64,000 nucleotides of DNA from Mycolicibacter heraklionensis (GCF_019645815.1 NZ_CP080997.1:1740880-1804879), one strand, 5' to 3'. Shown: positions 35,252 through 46,676, counted from the stretch's first letter. A program made the numbers and translations. Notes: a model not told the origin generated them from the letters alone.

Positions 35252-36172
35252 CTAGTTGAACAGGCCGTCGAGCCAGCCGAAGTCGAGCAGGCTGGCGGCC
35301 GCGGCTGCGTCACCGGGGTCGGCGTCGACCGGGATGGTCGAGGTCAGCGCGTCGGCGATCTTGCCCGGCAGGAAGTCGAGGAAATACGACAAGGTGCCCT
35401 GCTCGGTGAGCAGGCCCCACCACTGGCCGGTGTTCTCGCCGGTTTCCGAGTCCCACGTGATGTAGCCGTTGAGCAGTGCGTCGAGCGGGTCTTGCGCCGT
35501 GTGCTCGATGCCGTCGGGCACGCCGGTCAGGTTTTCCGACAACGCGAAGGTGAAGCCGGTGATCGGCTCGTACAGGTACTTGGCGGTGGTCTTCCAGAAG
35601 TTGAAGTCGCCGAAGACTTCCTGCACGGCCGCCCAAACATGGGTCAGGTCGGCGCCGATGCCCATCACGCCGGGCACGAACTCGCCGGTGCCACGGACGG
35701 TGTGGTCGAAGAGCGGCTGGAAGATGCCGTTCATGTTGTACAGGATGTCGTTGTTGATCGCGTTCCAGGCGCTGAGGGTGTCGCCCTGCTGGAGGAACTC
35801 AGTGACCTGCGGGATCAGGTTCTCCAGGCCGATGACCCGGCCGCCGCCGGACCACATGATCTCGAGGCCATCCTGCACGCCGGCGAAGCTGTCGCTGGCG
35901 ACCTGGCCGTAGTAGCTGCCCAGCTCGCCGAGGGCGGTGAAGATCGGGTTCGGGCCCGTCAGCAGGTCCATGATGTGGTCGAGGTTCTCGCCAGTGGTGG
36001 CGGTGAGCTCGACGGCGGGCTGCTGGGCGACCGCGCTGATCATCGGGGCGACCGGGTTGACGGCGATCACGCCGGCGCCGGCCAGGGCGACACCCGCGGC
36101 CAGGAGGCCCGTGGCGCGGGTGTTAAATGCGGTGCCGCGGTCGGTCGAACCGTCGGCCAGGGCGAGCTGCAT
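35252..36172 (-). CDS. Iron-box-controlled secreted protein of unknown function, paralog A
   Basis: A 306-residue exported protein. A hydrophobic helix at about residues 19-45 (GLLAAGVALAGAGVIAVNPVAP) serves as signal peptide or anchor, followed by VELTA and a mature, acidic, Trp/Phe-rich helical domain without Cys. AAGGAGAAG precedes ATG 36172. It shares its N-terminus and several blocks (PLFDHTV-like and DPLDALLNGYITWDSETGEN...GLL) with the protein at 50562. Iron boxes lie between it and the divergent mbtL. Similar export signals are common in uncharacterised non-tuberculous mycobacterial proteins. It is a candidate for siderophore export, uptake or an outer-envelope step. Confidence 0.8.
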   Translation of the reverse strand: MQLALADGSTDRGTAFNTRATGLLAAGVALAGAGVIAVNPVAPMISAVAQQPAVELTATTGENLDHIMDLLTGPNPIFTALGELGSYYGQVASDSFAGVQDGLEIMWSGGGRVIGLENLIPQVTEFLQQGDTLSAWNAINNDILYNMNGIFQPLFDHTVRGTGEFVPGVMGIGADLTHVWAAVQEVFGDFNFWKTTAKYLYEPITGFTFALSENLTGVPDGIEHTAQDPLDALLNGYITWDSETGENTGQWWGLLTEQGTLSYFLDFLPGKIADALTSTIPVDADPGDAAAAASLLDFGWLDGLFN

Positions 36173-36254
36173 TGCTTCTCCTTATCGTTACCTCATCTGA
36201 TGTGAGGTTTCTGTCTATGTAGAACGCCGGCTAACGTTAACCATAAGAGCGACA

Positions 36255-36273
36255 TCAGGCAAGCCTTGCCTTA
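36255..36273. promoter_or_regulatory. IdeR-like iron box between secreted paralog A and mbtL (distal)
   Basis: TCAGGCAAGCCTTGCCTTA matches 13 of 19 positions and contains a perfect 15-base palindrome AGGCAAGCCTTGCCT. It lies 82 bases upstream of the secreted-protein start and 71 bases upstream of mbtL, so it could serve either promoter. Confidence 0.65.
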
Positions 36274-36296
36274 CCTCAAGTGTCGGGAGTCACAAG

Positions 36297-36315
36297 ATAG
36301 GGCAAGCTAACCTTA
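36297..36315 (+). promoter_or_regulatory. IdeR-like iron box of mbtL-mbtM-mbtN
   Basis: ATAGGGCAAGCTAACCTTA matches 14 of 19 consensus positions, with the right half CTAACCT exact. It ends 29 bases before the mbtL ATG. With the box at 36255 it gives tandem sites in the divergent promoter. Confidence 0.75.
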
Positions 36316-36344
36316 GTTCGTCGTTTGGTGTAGCGTCGCTGGGC

Positions 36345-36605
36345 ATGAGCGCTTCATCCCCCGATGCCATCAACGCCGCGCTGCGCGAGATTTTGCGAGA
36401 CGACCTGCAGGTCGATCTCAACCGCGTGACTCCGGAGTCGCGGCTGGTGGACGACGTGGGCCTAGACTCGGTGGCCTTCGCGATCGGCATGGTGGCCATC
36501 GAGGACCGGCTGGGTGTAGCACTGTCCGAGGAAGACCTGTTGAACTGCGACACGGTCGGGGACCTCGAAGCCGCCATCCGGGCGAAAGCCCCCGCCGACG
36601 CGTGA
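36345..36605 (+). CDS. mbtL: Acyl carrier protein MbtL
   Basis: An 86-residue four-helix carrier protein with the phosphopantetheine site Ser in [11 protein letters not shown] near residue 41. It carries the long-chain acyl group that is later desaturated and moved to the mycobactin lysine. Its TGA overlaps the mbtM GTG (GTGA). Orthologous to Rv1344, which in M. tuberculosis lies about a million bases from the mbtA-H genes. Confidence 0.9.
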   Translation: MSASSPDAINAALREILRDDLQVDLNRVTPESRLVDDVGLDSVAFAIGMVAIEDRLGVALSEEDLLNCDTVGDLEAAIRAKAPADA

Positions 36606-38188
36606 GTGTGCTGGCCAGCGCCCTGACCCGGGCGATGACCGGGTCGGAACACGACCTGGTGGTCTTCGACCCCGACGCCGGAGCATGGAATCGCCACCCG
36701 TGGCAGCAGGTGCACGCTCGGGCCGAAAGTGTGGCCGCCCGGATCCTGGACGGCGATGACGCCGGTGCCGTCGGGCTGGTCGGTGAGCCGACCGCGGATC
36801 TGGTCGCCGCGATCCAGGGCGCCTGGTTGGCCGGCCGCAGCGTGTCGATCCTCCCCGGCCCGGTCCGCGGCGCTGATCCCCAGCAATGGGCACAGGCGAC
36901 GCTGGATCGTTTCCACGGCATTGGGGTCGGCACGGTGCTGAGCCACGGTCCGGTGTTGGACCTGCTGCGCGCCGAGGAGAGCGATCGCAGTCTGGCGGTG
37001 GCTGACGTCGCCGCGGTCGCCGGCACCGGTCGCTCGGTCGATCCCGTCACCGCGGACACCGATGTGCCCGCGGTATTGCAGGGCACCGCCGGGTCCACCG
37101 GCACCCCGCGTACCGCCCAGCTGTCACCGGCCGCGGTGCTGGCGAACGTCTCCGGCTTGAGCAAGCATGTCGGTGTCGATCCGGCGGACGACGTCGGCTG
37201 CAGCTGGCTGCCGCTGTACCACGACATGGGCCTGACCTTCCTGCTCAGCGCGGCGCTGACCGGCTCGGAACAGTGGTTGGCGCCGACCGCCGCGTTCGCC
37301 GCCTCGCCGTTTCGGTGGTTGAGCTGGTTGCACGACAGCCGGGCCACCATGACGGCCGCACCGAACTTCGCCTACGGCGTGATCGGCAAGTACGCCCGAC
37401 GGGTCCCCGAAGTGGACCTGGGCCGGCTGCGGGTCGCGATCAACGGAGGCGAACCCGTCGACTGTGCGGGACTGGAGCGATTCGTCACCGAACTCGGCAA
37501 ATACGGTCTCGATCCGGGTGCCCTCATGCCGTCCTACGGCCTGGCGGAGGCCACCTGTGCGGTGACCGCGCCACGGCCGGGGACCGGTCTGCAGTACGAC
37601 GAAATCGTCGGCGCGGCAAGCGATGACGCCGAGTCCGGGCGCAGGCATGCGGTGCTCGGAGAGCCGATTCCCGGCATGCAGGTCCGGATCAGCCCGGTGG
37701 CCGAACGCCACGAGGAGCTGCCGCAGCGCGAGGTCGGTGAGATCGAGATCCGCGGAACCTCGATGATGTCGGGCTACCTCGGCCAGCCGGCGCTGGACCC
37801 GGACGCCTGGTTTGCCACCGGCGACCTCGGCTACTTCACCGACGCCGGCCTGGTGGTCTGCGGCCGGGCCAAAGAGATCATCTCGATCGCCGGGCGCAAC
37901 GTGTTTCCCACCGAGATCGAGCGGGTCGCCGCCGAGGTGCGTGGTGTCCGCGACGGTGCGGTGGTGGCGGTCGGCACCGACGGAATCCGCCCGGGTCTGG
38001 TGATCGCCGCGGAGTTCCGTGGCCGTGACGAGGCCGGCGCGCGTGCCGACTTGATCTCCCGGGTGGCCTCGCAATGCGGGGTGGTGCCCGCAGATGTGGT
38101 GTTCCTGGCGCCGGGCTCGCTGCCCCGGACGTCGTCGGGGAAGCTGCGGCGGCTGGAAGTCAAACGCAACATGGAGGTTATGAAGTGA
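36602..38188 (+). CDS. mbtM: Fatty acyl-AMP ligase MbtM (FadD33)
   Basis: A 528-residue adenylating enzyme of the FAAL type that activates a fatty acid and loads MbtL. It has the phosphate loop [15 protein letters not shown] near residue 160, [12 protein letters not shown] near 305, [12 protein letters not shown] near 400, [20 protein letters not shown], and the C-terminal catalytic Lys in [12 protein letters not shown]. Start overlaps mbtL, stop overlaps mbtN. Confidence 0.92.
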   Translation: MSVLASALTRAMTGSEHDLVVFDPDAGAWNRHPWQQVHARAESVAARILDGDDAGAVGLVGEPTADLVAAIQGAWLAGRSVSILPGPVRGADPQQWAQATLDRFHGIGVGTVLSHGPVLDLLRAEESDRSLAVADVAAVAGTGRSVDPVTADTDVPAVLQGTAGSTGTPRTAQLSPAAVLANVSGLSKHVGVDPADDVGCSWLPLYHDMGLTFLLSAALTGSEQWLAPTAAFAASPFRWLSWLHDSRATMTAAPNFAYGVIGKYARRVPEVDLGRLRVAINGGEPVDCAGLERFVTELGKYGLDPGALMPSYGLAEATCAVTAPRPGTGLQYDEIVGAASDDAESGRRHAVLGEPIPGMQVRISPVAERHEELPQREVGEIEIRGTSMMSGYLGQPALDPDAWFATGDLGYFTDAGLVVCGRAKEIISIAGRNVFPTEIERVAAEVRGVRDGAVVAVGTDGIRPGLVIAAEFRGRDEAGARADLISRVASQCGVVPADVVFLAPGSLPRTSSGKLRRLEVKRNMEVMK

Positions 38189-39360
38189 TTGCGGGGTCGG
38201 ATATCTCGGATATCGATGCCTACCGCGCTCTGCTCAACGAGGTGTTCGACCAGCAGGTCGTGGATTGGACGGCCGAAGCCGAAGACAGCGGGCGCTTTCC
38301 CCGCAAGCTGATCGAGCACCTCGGCCGGGCCGGCGTCTTCACGCAGAAGTGGGCGGGAGCGCAGCCCACCGACGTGGCCAAACTTCTGGAGTTGGCCTAC
38401 GCGCTGGGGCGGCTCGGGTCTGCCGGCATCGGAGTCGGTGTGAGCCTGCAGGATTCGTCGATCTCGATTCTGCACCGCTTCGCCCGCTCGGAGTATCTGA
38501 AGGACATCTGCCAGCGGGCCATCCGCGGCGAAGCGGTGCTGTGCATCGGCGCGTCGGAGGAGTCCGGGGGATCGGACCTACAGCGCGTGCAGACCGAAGC
38601 CCGTTCCGTGCGCGACGGTTTCGAGGTGCGCGGCCGCAAGAAGTTCGTGTCGCTGTCACCCATCTCCGACCACATCCTGGTGCTGGCCCGCAGCGTGGAC
38701 CATGACGAGAACAGCCGGCAGGGCAACGTCATGATGATCGCGGTGCCGACCGACCAGGTGCAGGTGCACGAGCCGTTCAGCAAAGTCGGGGCGGGCCCAC
38801 TGGACACCGCCCCGGTCGACATCGACACCTGGGTGCCCGCCGACGCCCTGGTCGCCCGACCGGGCACCGGGCTGGCCGCCATTTCCTGGGGACTGGCGCA
38901 CGAGCGCATGTCGATCGCCGGGCAGGTCGCCTCGTCGACCCAGAAAGTTCTTGGGATCACCCTCGCTCGGATGATGCACCGCACCCAGTTCGGCGCCACC
39001 TTGTTCGAGCATCAGGCGCTGCGGCTGCGAATGGCCGACATGCAGGCCCGCGTCGACCTGCTTCGTCACGGGCTCAACGGATTCGCGGCTGGGGGCAAGC
39101 TCGACCTGCGGACCTCCGCGGCGATGAAGGTGACCGCGGCGCGGCTCGGCGAAGAGGTGATCGCCGAATGCATGCACATCTTCGGCGGGACCGGCTATCT
39201 GGTCGACGAGACGCCGCTCGGGCGCTGGTGGCGGGACATGAAGCTGGCCCGCGTGGGCGGCGGCACCGACGAGGTGCTCTGGGAACTGGTTGCTGCCGGG
39301 ATGCGGCCCGACTACGAGGGCTACGCCGAGTTGTTCGACAGCGGGTCGTCGTCGGGGTAG
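38185..39360 (+). CDS. mbtN: Acyl-ACP dehydrogenase MbtN (FadE14)
   Basis: A 391-residue acyl-CoA-dehydrogenase-fold enzyme that introduces the double bond into the MbtL-bound acyl chain. It has [18 protein letters not shown] near residue 118, the [18 protein letters not shown] helix, [21 protein letters not shown] near 330, and a final [14 protein letters not shown] 38185 overlaps the mbtM stop (GTGA). The last 40 bases overlap the convergent mbtK. The residue count is close to Rv1346. Confidence 0.92.
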   Translation: MIAGSDISDIDAYRALLNEVFDQQVVDWTAEAEDSGRFPRKLIEHLGRAGVFTQKWAGAQPTDVAKLLELAYALGRLGSAGIGVGVSLQDSSISILHRFARSEYLKDICQRAIRGEAVLCIGASEESGGSDLQRVQTEARSVRDGFEVRGRKKFVSLSPISDHILVLARSVDHDENSRQGNVMMIAVPTDQVQVHEPFSKVGAGPLDTAPVDIDTWVPADALVARPGTGLAAISWGLAHERMSIAGQVASSTQKVLGITLARMMHRTQFGATLFEHQALRLRMADMQARVDLLRHGLNGFAAGGKLDLRTSAAMKVTAARLGEEVIAECMHIFGGTGYLVDETPLGRWWRDMKLARVGGGTDEVLWELVAAGMRPDYEGYAELFDSGSSSG

Positions 39361-39950
39361 CGCAGTACCGCGTAGAGCGCCATCTTGCGATAACCCATGT
39401 CGTGTTCGCCGAGGAAAACGCCGCCGACATATTCGGCCAGCCGGCGCATCGCCGTGTTGCGGTACTCGGGTTCGAACATCATCCGCCGGCACTGCGGCTC
39501 GAGGTCGAAGACGTAGCGCATGATGCGCGGCAACAGGATCGCCGCGAACCCGCGATTGACCACCGTGGTGTCGGCGACGGCAGCGTGAATGCCCAGATCA
39601 TAGGGGTCGGCCGCATAGTACTTCGCGATGGAATCCTTTGCCGCCCGGTAGATCTCGATATAACCGCCGTCTTGCCCCTGCCGGCTGACGATCAACGGCC
39701 GCGAATACCTGCCGGTGACCTGGGCGGTGAGGTAAGCGCGCCAGCGCTCCGGCGGCCAGGCGGACTCCCACGTCTGCGCGAGGTGGGGCCGGTTCATCCA
39801 CTCCGAGATCATCTCCGCGTCGGCGTCCGGGTCGGCAACCCGGATCGCATAGGGCTCGGCCAGCACCGGGATCGGGGGTGCCGGGACGCGGCGCACCTCG
39901 TCGGATATATCCGTCAGCTCGCGGTGCAGGATGGTTGCGGCGTCAGTCAT
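39321..39950 (-). CDS. mbtK: Lysine N6-acyltransferase MbtK
   Basis: A 209-residue GNAT-fold enzyme of the IucB/RhbD type. It has [20 protein letters not shown] near residue 47 (substrate His), [16 protein letters not shown] near 95, the acyl-donor region [20 protein letters not shown] near 134, and [11 protein letters not shown] near 182. It transfers the MbtL-bound acyl chain to the epsilon-amine of lysine. It is transcribed against mbtN and overlaps its 3' end by 40 bases. The promoter region is shared with irtA and has an iron box. Confidence 0.9.
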   Translation of the reverse strand: MTDAATILHRELTDISDEVRRVPAPPIPVLAEPYAIRVADPDADAEMISEWMNRPHLAQTWESAWPPERWRAYLTAQVTGRYSRPLIVSRQGQDGGYIEIYRAAKDSIAKYYAADPYDLGIHAAVADTTVVNRGFAAILLPRIMRYVFDLEPQCRRMMFEPEYRNTAMRRLAEYVGGVFLGEHDMGYRKMALYAVLRYPDDDPLSNNSA

Positions 39951-39989
39951 AACGAGCAGTGAGCCTACCCGAGCGCCTATTCGAGTAAG

Positions 39990-40008
39990 TGAGGGTAGGG
40001 TAACCTAG
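39990..40008. promoter_or_regulatory. IdeR-like iron box between mbtK and irtA
   Basis: TGAGGGTAGGGTAACCTAG matches 15 of 19 positions, including the intact half TAACCTA. It lies 39 bases upstream of mbtK and 65 bases upstream of irtA, so one box could control both divergent genes. Confidence 0.8.
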
Positions 40009-40073
40009 GTTCGACTTGGCGGCGGGGGGCGGAGCCCGACTCCGCGGGGGCCACCGTTGGCGAAAGGACCGTG

Positions 40074-42671
40074 ATGGCGCGCGGCTTGCAGGGTGCGATT
40101 CTGCGGGGCTTCGGTGCTCGCGACCACACCGTAACGGTGCTCGAAACCAGCTGGATCGCCCCACATTGCATCCGGGTCTGGATGCACTCGCCCACCCTGT
40201 TCACCGACGCGGCCGTGGAACCCAGTGCCTGGCTGAGGTTCTGGTTCCCGGACCCGGACGGTTCGGACACCGAGTTCCAGCGCGCCTACACCATCGCCGA
40301 GGGCGACGCCGAGACCGGGCGCTTCGCGGTCGACATGGTGCTGCACGAACCGGCCGGTCCGGCCACCCGCTGGGCCCGCACCGTCGAACCCGGAGCCTCC
40401 ATCGCGGCGATGTCACTGATGGGCTCCTCGCGCTTCGAGGTGCCCGACGCCGACGCGCAGCCCGCCGGCTACCTGCTGATGGGGGACTCGGCGTCGATCC
40501 CGGGGATCAACGGGATTATCGGCACCGTCGCGCCCGACGTACCGATCGAGCTGTACCTCGAACAGCACGAGGACGACGACCTGCTGATCCCACTGCGTGA
40601 ACATCCCCGGCTGCGGGTGCACTGGGTGCCCCGGCGCGACGCGAGCTCGCTGGCCGCGGCGATCGAGGCCCGGGACTGGTCGGACTGGTATGCCTGGGCC
40701 ACCCCGGAAGCCGCGACGCTCAAGGCGCTGCGGACCCGGCTGCGCGACGAGTTCGGCTTCCCCAAATCCGAGATCCACGCGCAGGCCTACTGGACCGCCG
40801 GACGTGCCATGGGCACCCAGCGCGCACCCGAAGTCGCCGAGCCCACCTCGTTGACTCTGCCGCCACCAGACAAGAGTGCGAGTGAACCGCCGGGTGAGCG
40901 CAGAGTCAACGCAAAGGGGGCATGGCGCGCCCAGGCCGCGGGACGGCTGCTCGCCCCGTTGAAGGTGCCGCTGATCATCTCCGGTGTGCTGCAGGCCCTG
41001 ATCACGCTGCTGCAGTTGGCGCCGTTCGTGCTGCTGGTGGAGCTGGCCCGGCTGTTGGTCGCCGGTGCCGACGAGTCACGGCTGTGGACGGTCGGGATCG
41101 CCGCGCTGTCGTTGCTGGGCTTGGGCACATTGCTGGGGGCGGGACTGACGCTGTGGCTGCATGTCGTCGACGCCCGCTTTGCCAGCGCGCTGCGAACTCG
41201 ATTGCTGAGCAAGCTGTCGCGGCTGCCGCTGGGCTGGTTCACCGCCCGCGGATCCGGCTCGATCAAGCAACTGGTCGCCGACGACACCCTATCTCTGCAC
41301 TATCTGGTGACGCACGCCATTCCCGACGCCGTCGCCGCCGTCGTGGCGCCGGTGGCGGTGCTGGTCTACCTGTTCGTGGTGGACTGGCGGGTGGCTCTGG
41401 TGCTGTTCGCGCCCGTGCTGGTCTACATGGTGCTGATGTCGGTGATGCTGACCCAGTCGGGTCCCAAGATCAGCCAGGCGCAACGCTGGGCCGAGCGCAT
41501 GAACGGCGAAGCCGGCACCTATCTGGAGGGCCAGCCGGTGATCCGGGTGTTCGGTGGGGCCGCGGCCTCGACTTTCCGCCGCCGCCTCGACGAATACATC
41601 AATTTTCTGGTGGACTGGCAGCGGCCCTTCATCGGCAAGAAGACGCTGATGGACCTGGTCACCCGCCCGTCGACCTTCCTGTGGCTGATCATGCTGACCG
41701 GTACCCCGCTGATCGTCACCGGCCGAATGGTCCCGGTGAACCTACTGCCGTTCCTATTGCTGGGCACCACCTTCGGCGCCCGCCTGCTGGGCATCGGCCT
41801 GGGGGTCGGTGGTATTCGCGGCGGCATGCTGGCGGCCCGGCGGCTGCAGATCGCCCTGGACGAACCCGAACTCGCGGTCGAGCAGCATGACGCCGCCTCA
41901 GTGGAGCCGGCGGCCGCGGCCGGGACGGTGCGCTTCGACGCGGTCACCTTCGGCTACCGCCCCGGTGTCCCGGTGATCCGCGACGTGTCGTTGACGCTGC
42001 GGCCGGGCACGGTGACCGCACTGGTCGGCCCGTCGGGGTCGGGCAAGTCGACGCTGGCCGCACTGCTGGCCCGGTTCCACGATATCGAGTCCGGATCGAT
42101 ATCGGTTGACGGACAAGACATCCGGTCGTTGACCGCCGACCAGCTCTACCGCCGAGTGGGATTCGTCCTGCAGGAAACCCAACTGGTGCACGGCAGCGTG
42201 CGCGACAACATCGCGTTGGCCGTCCCGGATGCCACTGACGAGCAGGTGCAGGCCGCCGCCCGTCAGGCCCAAATCCATGACCGGATACTGCGGCTGCCGC
42301 ACGGCTACGACACCGTGCTCGGGGCCGCCGCGGCGCTCTCCGGCGGGGAGCGGCAGCGGCTCACCATCGCTCGCGCCATCCTGGCCGACACCCCTGTGCT
42401 CATCCTGGACGAGGCCACCGCGTTCGCCGATCCCGAGTCGGAATACCTGGTGCAGCAGGCACTGAACAGGCTGACCAAGGACCGGACCGTGCTCGTCATC
42501 GCACACCGGCTGCACACGATCACCGGCGCCGACCAGATCGTGGTGCTCGACCACGGCGGCATCGTCGAACAGGGCAGTCACGACGAGCTGCTGGCTGCGG
42601 GAGGACGCTACCTACAGCTGTGGGAGACCGGCCGCGTCGCGGTCACCGCGGGCGCGGAGGCGAGCCGATGA
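40074..42671 (+). CDS. irtA: Ferric-siderophore ABC importer/reductase subunit IrtA
   Basis: An 865-residue fusion. Residues about 1-270 form a cytosolic siderophore-interaction FAD-binding domain ([11 protein letters not shown] near 71, end [10 protein letters not shown] near 240). The six-helix ABC membrane domain is at about 300-590. The ATPase domain has [17 protein letters not shown] near 650, [16 protein letters not shown] near 755 and [12 protein letters not shown]. In M. tuberculosis IrtAB imports and reduces ferric carboxymycobactin/mycobactin. I chose ATG 40074 over GTG 40071 because GAAAGG is 6 bases upstream. Its stop overlaps irtB. Confidence 0.95.
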   Translation: MARGLQGAILRGFGARDHTVTVLETSWIAPHCIRVWMHSPTLFTDAAVEPSAWLRFWFPDPDGSDTEFQRAYTIAEGDAETGRFAVDMVLHEPAGPATRWARTVEPGASIAAMSLMGSSRFEVPDADAQPAGYLLMGDSASIPGINGIIGTVAPDVPIELYLEQHEDDDLLIPLREHPRLRVHWVPRRDASSLAAAIEARDWSDWYAWATPEAATLKALRTRLRDEFGFPKSEIHAQAYWTAGRAMGTQRAPEVAEPTSLTLPPPDKSASEPPGERRVNAKGAWRAQAAGRLLAPLKVPLIISGVLQALITLLQLAPFVLLVELARLLVAGADESRLWTVGIAALSLLGLGTLLGAGLTLWLHVVDARFASALRTRLLSKLSRLPLGWFTARGSGSIKQLVADDTLSLHYLVTHAIPDAVAAVVAPVAVLVYLFVVDWRVALVLFAPVLVYMVLMSVMLTQSGPKISQAQRWAERMNGEAGTYLEGQPVIRVFGGAAASTFRRRLDEYINFLVDWQRPFIGKKTLMDLVTRPSTFLWLIMLTGTPLIVTGRMVPVNLLPFLLLGTTFGARLLGIGLGVGGIRGGMLAARRLQIALDEPELAVEQHDAASVEPAAAAGTVRFDAVTFGYRPGVPVIRDVSLTLRPGTVTALVGPSGSGKSTLAALLARFHDIESGSISVDGQDIRSLTADQLYRRVGFVLQETQLVHGSVRDNIALAVPDATDEQVQAAARQAQIHDRILRLPHGYDTVLGAAAALSGGERQRLTIARAILADTPVLILDEATAFADPESEYLVQQALNRLTKDRTVLVIAHRLHTITGADQIVVLDHGGIVEQGSHDELLAAGGRYLQLWETGRVAVTAGAEASR

Positions 42672-44407
42672 TCCGCACCCTGATCCGGCTGATTCCGCAG
42701 GACCGTCGCGGTCGGATGTTCGCTTACGCCGCGCTAACGCTGGTGTCGGTAGCGGTACGGGCGGCGGGAACCGTGCTGCTGGTCCCGCTGGTGAGCGCGC
42801 TGTTCTCCGACACCCCGAGCCGGGCGGTGGCCTGGTTGGGTTGGCTGACCGTGGCGACTGTCGCGGGCTGGCTGATCGACTTCGTCTGCGCCCGAATCGG
42901 ATTCGACCTGGGATTCGCCGTCCTCGATCACACCCAACATGACGTGGCCGACCGGCTGCCCGGCGTCCGATTGGGCTGGTTCACCGCGGAGAACACGGCG
43001 GCCGCCCGACAGGCGATCGCTGCCACCGGCCCGGAACTGGTGAGCCTGGTGGTCAATCTGCTGACCCCGCTGATCAGCGCGATCCTGCTGCCGCCGGCGA
43101 TCGCACTGGCGTTGCTCGGGGTGTCGTGGCAGCTGGGGCTGGCCGCGCTGGGTGGGGTACCGCTGCTGCTGGGGGCGCTGTGGGCGTCCAATCGGCTCAG
43201 CGCCCGCGCGGACGCCGCGGCCGGGGACGCCAACACCGCGCTGACCGAGCGGATCATCGAGTTCGCCCGCACCCAGCAGGCGCTGCGCGCGGCGCGGCGC
43301 GTCGAACCCGAGCGCAGCACCGTCGGGCAGGCGCTGAGCGCCCAGCATGGCGCGGCGATGCGGCTGCTGCTCATGCAGATTCCGGGGCAGCTGCTGTTCA
43401 GCCTGGCCAGCCAGGGCGCGTTGATCCTGCTTGCCGGAACCACCACCGCGCTGACCGTGACCGGCACGCTGAGCGTTCCCGAGGCCATCGCGTTGATCGT
43501 CGTGGCGGCTCGCTACCTGGAACCCTTCACCGTTATCAGCGAGCTGGCGCCTGCCCTGGAGTCGACGCGGGCCTCCCTCGAGCGGATCCGTGCCGTGCTC
43601 ACCGCGCCGGAGGTGACGGTCGGAACCAGCCGGCTACCCGACGGTGGCGCTGCGCCGCGCATCGAGTTCGACGACGTCACGTTCGGCTACGACCCAGCGG
43701 GCCCACCGGTGCTCGACCGGGTGAGCTTCACGCTGGAGCCCGGCACCACGACGGCTATCGTCGGGCCCTCCGGGTCGGGCAAGAGCACCATTCTGTCCCT
43801 GATCGCCGGACTGTATGAGCCGACCGGCGGCCGGGTGCTGCTGGACGGGGTGGATGCCGCCGGGCTGGATGCCCCGTCGCGGCGGGCCGCCAGCAGCGTG
43901 GTGTTCCAGCATCCCTACCTGCTCGACGGCACGATCCGCGACAACGTGCTGGTCGGAGACCCCGAGGCCGATCAAGAGACCTTTGGGCGGGCCACCGAAT
44001 TGGCTCGCGTCGACGAGCTGGTCGCCCGGTTACCCGACGGCGCCGGCACTAGGGTGGGCGAAGCCGGCGCGGCGTTGTCCGGCGGTGAGCGTCAACGGGT
44101 CAGCATCGCCCGTGCCCTGCTCAAACCCGCACCGGTGCTGTTGGTCGACGAGGCGACCAGCGCTCTGGACACCGAGAACGAGGCGGCGATCGTCGCCGCC
44201 CTGAGCTCCGAACTGCGCCCGCGCACCCGGGTGATCGTCGCGCACCGGCTGGCCAGCATCTCCCAGGCCGACCGCGTGCTGTTCATCGACGACGGCCGAG
44301 TGGTCGAAGACGGCACGATCGATGAATTGCGAGCGGCCGGTGGACGTTTCGATGAGTTCTGGCGACAGCAAAACGATGCCGCCGGGTGGCAGATCCACGC
44401 CGGCTAG
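42668..44407 (+). CDS. irtB: Siderophore ABC importer subunit IrtB
   Basis: A 579-residue half-transporter (same length as Rv1349), partner of IrtA, with a membrane domain at about 10-310 and an ATPase domain with [16 protein letters not shown] near 366, [16 protein letters not shown] near 470 and [12 protein letters not shown]. The ATG shares four bases with the irtA stop (ATGA), which ensures stoichiometric translation of the heterodimer. Confidence 0.95.
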   Translation: MIRTLIRLIPQDRRGRMFAYAALTLVSVAVRAAGTVLLVPLVSALFSDTPSRAVAWLGWLTVATVAGWLIDFVCARIGFDLGFAVLDHTQHDVADRLPGVRLGWFTAENTAAARQAIAATGPELVSLVVNLLTPLISAILLPPAIALALLGVSWQLGLAALGGVPLLLGALWASNRLSARADAAAGDANTALTERIIEFARTQQALRAARRVEPERSTVGQALSAQHGAAMRLLLMQIPGQLLFSLASQGALILLAGTTTALTVTGTLSVPEAIALIVVAARYLEPFTVISELAPALESTRASLERIRAVLTAPEVTVGTSRLPDGGAAPRIEFDDVTFGYDPAGPPVLDRVSFTLEPGTTTAIVGPSGSGKSTILSLIAGLYEPTGGRVLLDGVDAAGLDAPSRRAASSVVFQHPYLLDGTIRDNVLVGDPEADQETFGRATELARVDELVARLPDGAGTRVGEAGAALSGGERQRVSIARALLKPAPVLLVDEATSALDTENEAAIVAALSSELRPRTRVIVAHRLASISQADRVLFIDDGRVVEDGTIDELRAAGGRFDEFWRQQNDAAGWQIHAG

Positions 44408-44432
44408 CGCCCAGCTGTGCGATCATTCCAGC

Positions 44433-45068
44433 GTGAACTCCGACGATGACCCCGAGGCCCGGATACGGGAATTGGAGCGCCCGCTGTCGGACTTCACCGG
44501 GCCCGTGGAACTCACCGTCTCGTCGGGAGCCGTCGACGGACAGGCACCGCCGCGGTCAGGCCACGGCCGGGGTCTGACCATCGTCGTCGGTGCGATGTCG
44601 GCAGCAGTGGTGATAGCTGGCGCATTCGCGGTGTTCCTGTTCTCCCAGGACTCGACCCGCTCCGAGCCTGGGCGGCCCACCACGCCCAGCGGTTTCACCC
44701 CCATACCTTTGCCGTCCGAGTCGGCTCCGGCCCCCGTTCCGGAGCCGCCCATGGTTCCGGAGCCGCCGATCGCGGCACCGTCGGCCGCCCCGGTGCCAGA
44801 CGGCGGCGTCACCATCACCATCGCCGGGGCCGGGGAGAACAAGACCCTGGCCTGCGCCGGGCGCTACGTCTCCGTGAGTGGGGTCAGAAACACGGTGGAA
44901 CTCACCGGCCAGTGCGCCGGTCTGACAGTGTCCGGTATCGGCAACGTCATCACCGTGGACGCAACGCCCAAGGTCACGGCATCGGGTCTCAACAACCGGG
45001 TCACCTACCGCTCCGGTAACCCGGTGATAAGCACCTCGGGGTTCGACAACGTCGTCGAACGGGGTTAA
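44433..45068 (+). CDS. Membrane-anchored DUF3060-type protein
   Basis: A 211-residue protein with a cytoplasmic N-terminus, one membrane helix (about residues 50-72), a Pro/Ser-rich linker with PEPPMVPEPP repeats, and a C-terminal beta-repeat domain (SGVRNTVELTGQCAGLTVSGIGNVITV, then SGLNNRV and SGFDNVV) typical of DUF3060 parallel beta structures. GTG 44433 lies 25 bases after irtB, so it could be co-transcribed with the importer. Function is unknown. It has two Cys that may pair. Confidence 0.72.
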   Translation: MNSDDDPEARIRELERPLSDFTGPVELTVSSGAVDGQAPPRSGHGRGLTIVVGAMSAAVVIAGAFAVFLFSQDSTRSEPGRPTTPSGFTPIPLPSESAPAPVPEPPMVPEPPIAAPSAAPVPDGGVTITIAGAGENKTLACAGRYVSVSGVRNTVELTGQCAGLTVSGIGNVITVDATPKVTASGLNNRVTYRSGNPVISTSGFDNVVERG

Positions 45069-45083
45069 GTCGGCGAATCCGGT

Positions 45084-46622
45084 TCAGCCGAGCTGGCGGA
45101 CCAACGCTTTTTTGTCGATCTTGCCAACCGCCGTGGTAGGCAGCGCCGGTAGCGCCGCCAGCTGATCGACCCGGACGTGGGTGGCGACCCCGCACTCATC
45201 GAGATGGCGGTTCAGCTCTGTCAGCGTCAGGGGTGACCCCTTGAAAACAACTGCAGCGCACACTTTTTCGCCCAGGTACTGATCCGACAGGCCGACCGCG
45301 GCAGCCGACCGAACCGCCGGATGCGTCAGCAGGTGCGTCTCCAGTTCGTCGGCAGCGATGTTCTCGCCGCCGCGAACGATCACGTCCTTGATCCGCCCGG
45401 TCACCTCCAGATAACCGCCCGGCAGGCGGCGGACCCGGTCCCCGCTGCGGTAGAAACCGTCCGGGCTGAAGGATCGCGCGTTGGCCTCGGCCGCGTTGTA
45501 GTAGCCGTTGATCGTGTAGGGCCCGCGCACCAGCAGCTCACCCTCGGGTGCCTCGGCGCCGTCCTCGTCGACCACCCGCAGCTCGTCGTCGGCACACAAT
45601 GGCCGGCCCTGCGTGGTGTCGAGCAACTCCGCTGCGTCGCCGGGCCGGGTGTAGCAGAGCAGCCCCTCGGCCATGCCGAACACCTGCTGCAGGCCCGGCG
45701 TCAGTACCTCGCGAATCCGGCGGGCGTCGCCCGGCGCCAGTTTGGCGCCGCCGACCTGCAGCAACCGCAGCGTCGTCGGCTTCTGCGGCTCCCAGTCGCA
45801 GGCCTGCGCCCACAGCGTGGCCAACGCCGGCACCAGCGCGGTGACCGTCACCCGGTGGCGGGCGATGGTGGCGAACGCCGCCTCCGGGCTGGGGTCGGCG
45901 CCGAAGACGGTGGTCGCTCCCACCGACATGGCGCCCAGTAACCCCGGGCAGGCCAGCGGGAAATTGTGCGCGGCCGGCAACGCCACCAGGTAGACGTCGT
46001 CGGTGGTCAGCTCGCATACCTGCGCGCTGGCGGTGGCGTTGTAGACGTAGTCGTCGTGGGTGCGGGGGATCAGCTTGGGCAGCCCGGTGGTTCCGCCGGA
46101 GACCAGCAGCAGTGCCGGTGTGGCCGGGTCGGGGGTGAATCGAGGCGGGGGAGAGCTGTCGGACGTTTCGTCGATGACGATCCGCCGCAGGCCCAGTTCG
46201 GCAGCCATCGCCGGGTAGTCGAATCCCGCAGCGGCGTCAGGGATTACGATCCCGACCGCATCGCTGACCGCAGCCAGATGCCCGATCTCGACAGCGCGAT
46301 GGCCCGGTAGGCACAGCACCGGGATAGCGCCCACCCGCAGCAGCCCGAACAACGTGACCGCGAAGGTGCAACTGTTGGGCAACTGCAGCAGCACCCGGTC
46401 GCCGGCGCCGACCCCCAGCCGGTGCAAGCCCGCCGCGGCGTGATCGGCGGCCGCGTCCAGCTGCGTATACGACAACGTCGCGCCTCCATCGATCACCGCG
46501 GGACGCTCGGGCCAGCGCGCGGCGGCGTCGTCGAGCAGCGATGCCAACGGTCGTCCGCTCCAGTACCCGGCGGCCCGGTAGGCGGCGGCCCGCTCGTCGG
46601 GAAACGGTACGAACCCGTGCAT
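45084..46622 (-). CDS. mbtA: Salicyl-AMP ligase MbtA
   Basis: A 512-residue stand-alone adenylation enzyme that activates salicylate and loads the aryl carrier domain of MbtB. It has LLLVSGGTTGLPKLIPRTHDD near residue 175 (phosphate loop), VFGMAEGLLCYTRPGD near 310, DGFYRSGDRVRRLPGG near 395, and the catalytic Lys in TTAVGKIDKKAL near the end. It is divergent from mbtB across an 87-base region with an iron box. It converges with the DUF3060 gene. Confidence 0.94.
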   Translation of the reverse strand: MHGFVPFPDERAAAYRAAGYWSGRPLASLLDDAAARWPERPAVIDGGATLSYTQLDAAADHAAAGLHRLGVGAGDRVLLQLPNSCTFAVTLFGLLRVGAIPVLCLPGHRAVEIGHLAAVSDAVGIVIPDAAAGFDYPAMAAELGLRRIVIDETSDSSPPPRFTPDPATPALLLVSGGTTGLPKLIPRTHDDYVYNATASAQVCELTTDDVYLVALPAAHNFPLACPGLLGAMSVGATTVFGADPSPEAAFATIARHRVTVTALVPALATLWAQACDWEPQKPTTLRLLQVGGAKLAPGDARRIREVLTPGLQQVFGMAEGLLCYTRPGDAAELLDTTQGRPLCADDELRVVDEDGAEAPEGELLVRGPYTINGYYNAAEANARSFSPDGFYRSGDRVRRLPGGYLEVTGRIKDVIVRGGENIAADELETHLLTHPAVRSAAAVGLSDQYLGEKVCAAVVFKGSPLTLTELNRHLDECGVATHVRVDQLAALPALPTTAVGKIDKKALVRQLG

Positions 46623-46676
46623 CTGTACTCCCTGGCTTTCCGACGACCGAACGTAGCTAGAGTAGCTTCAACGAAA

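Noticed and set aside
36229..36247. A further iron box in CGGCTAACGTTAACCATAA
   Set aside because: It has TAAC words but aligns poorly with the 19-base consensus once both halves are considered.
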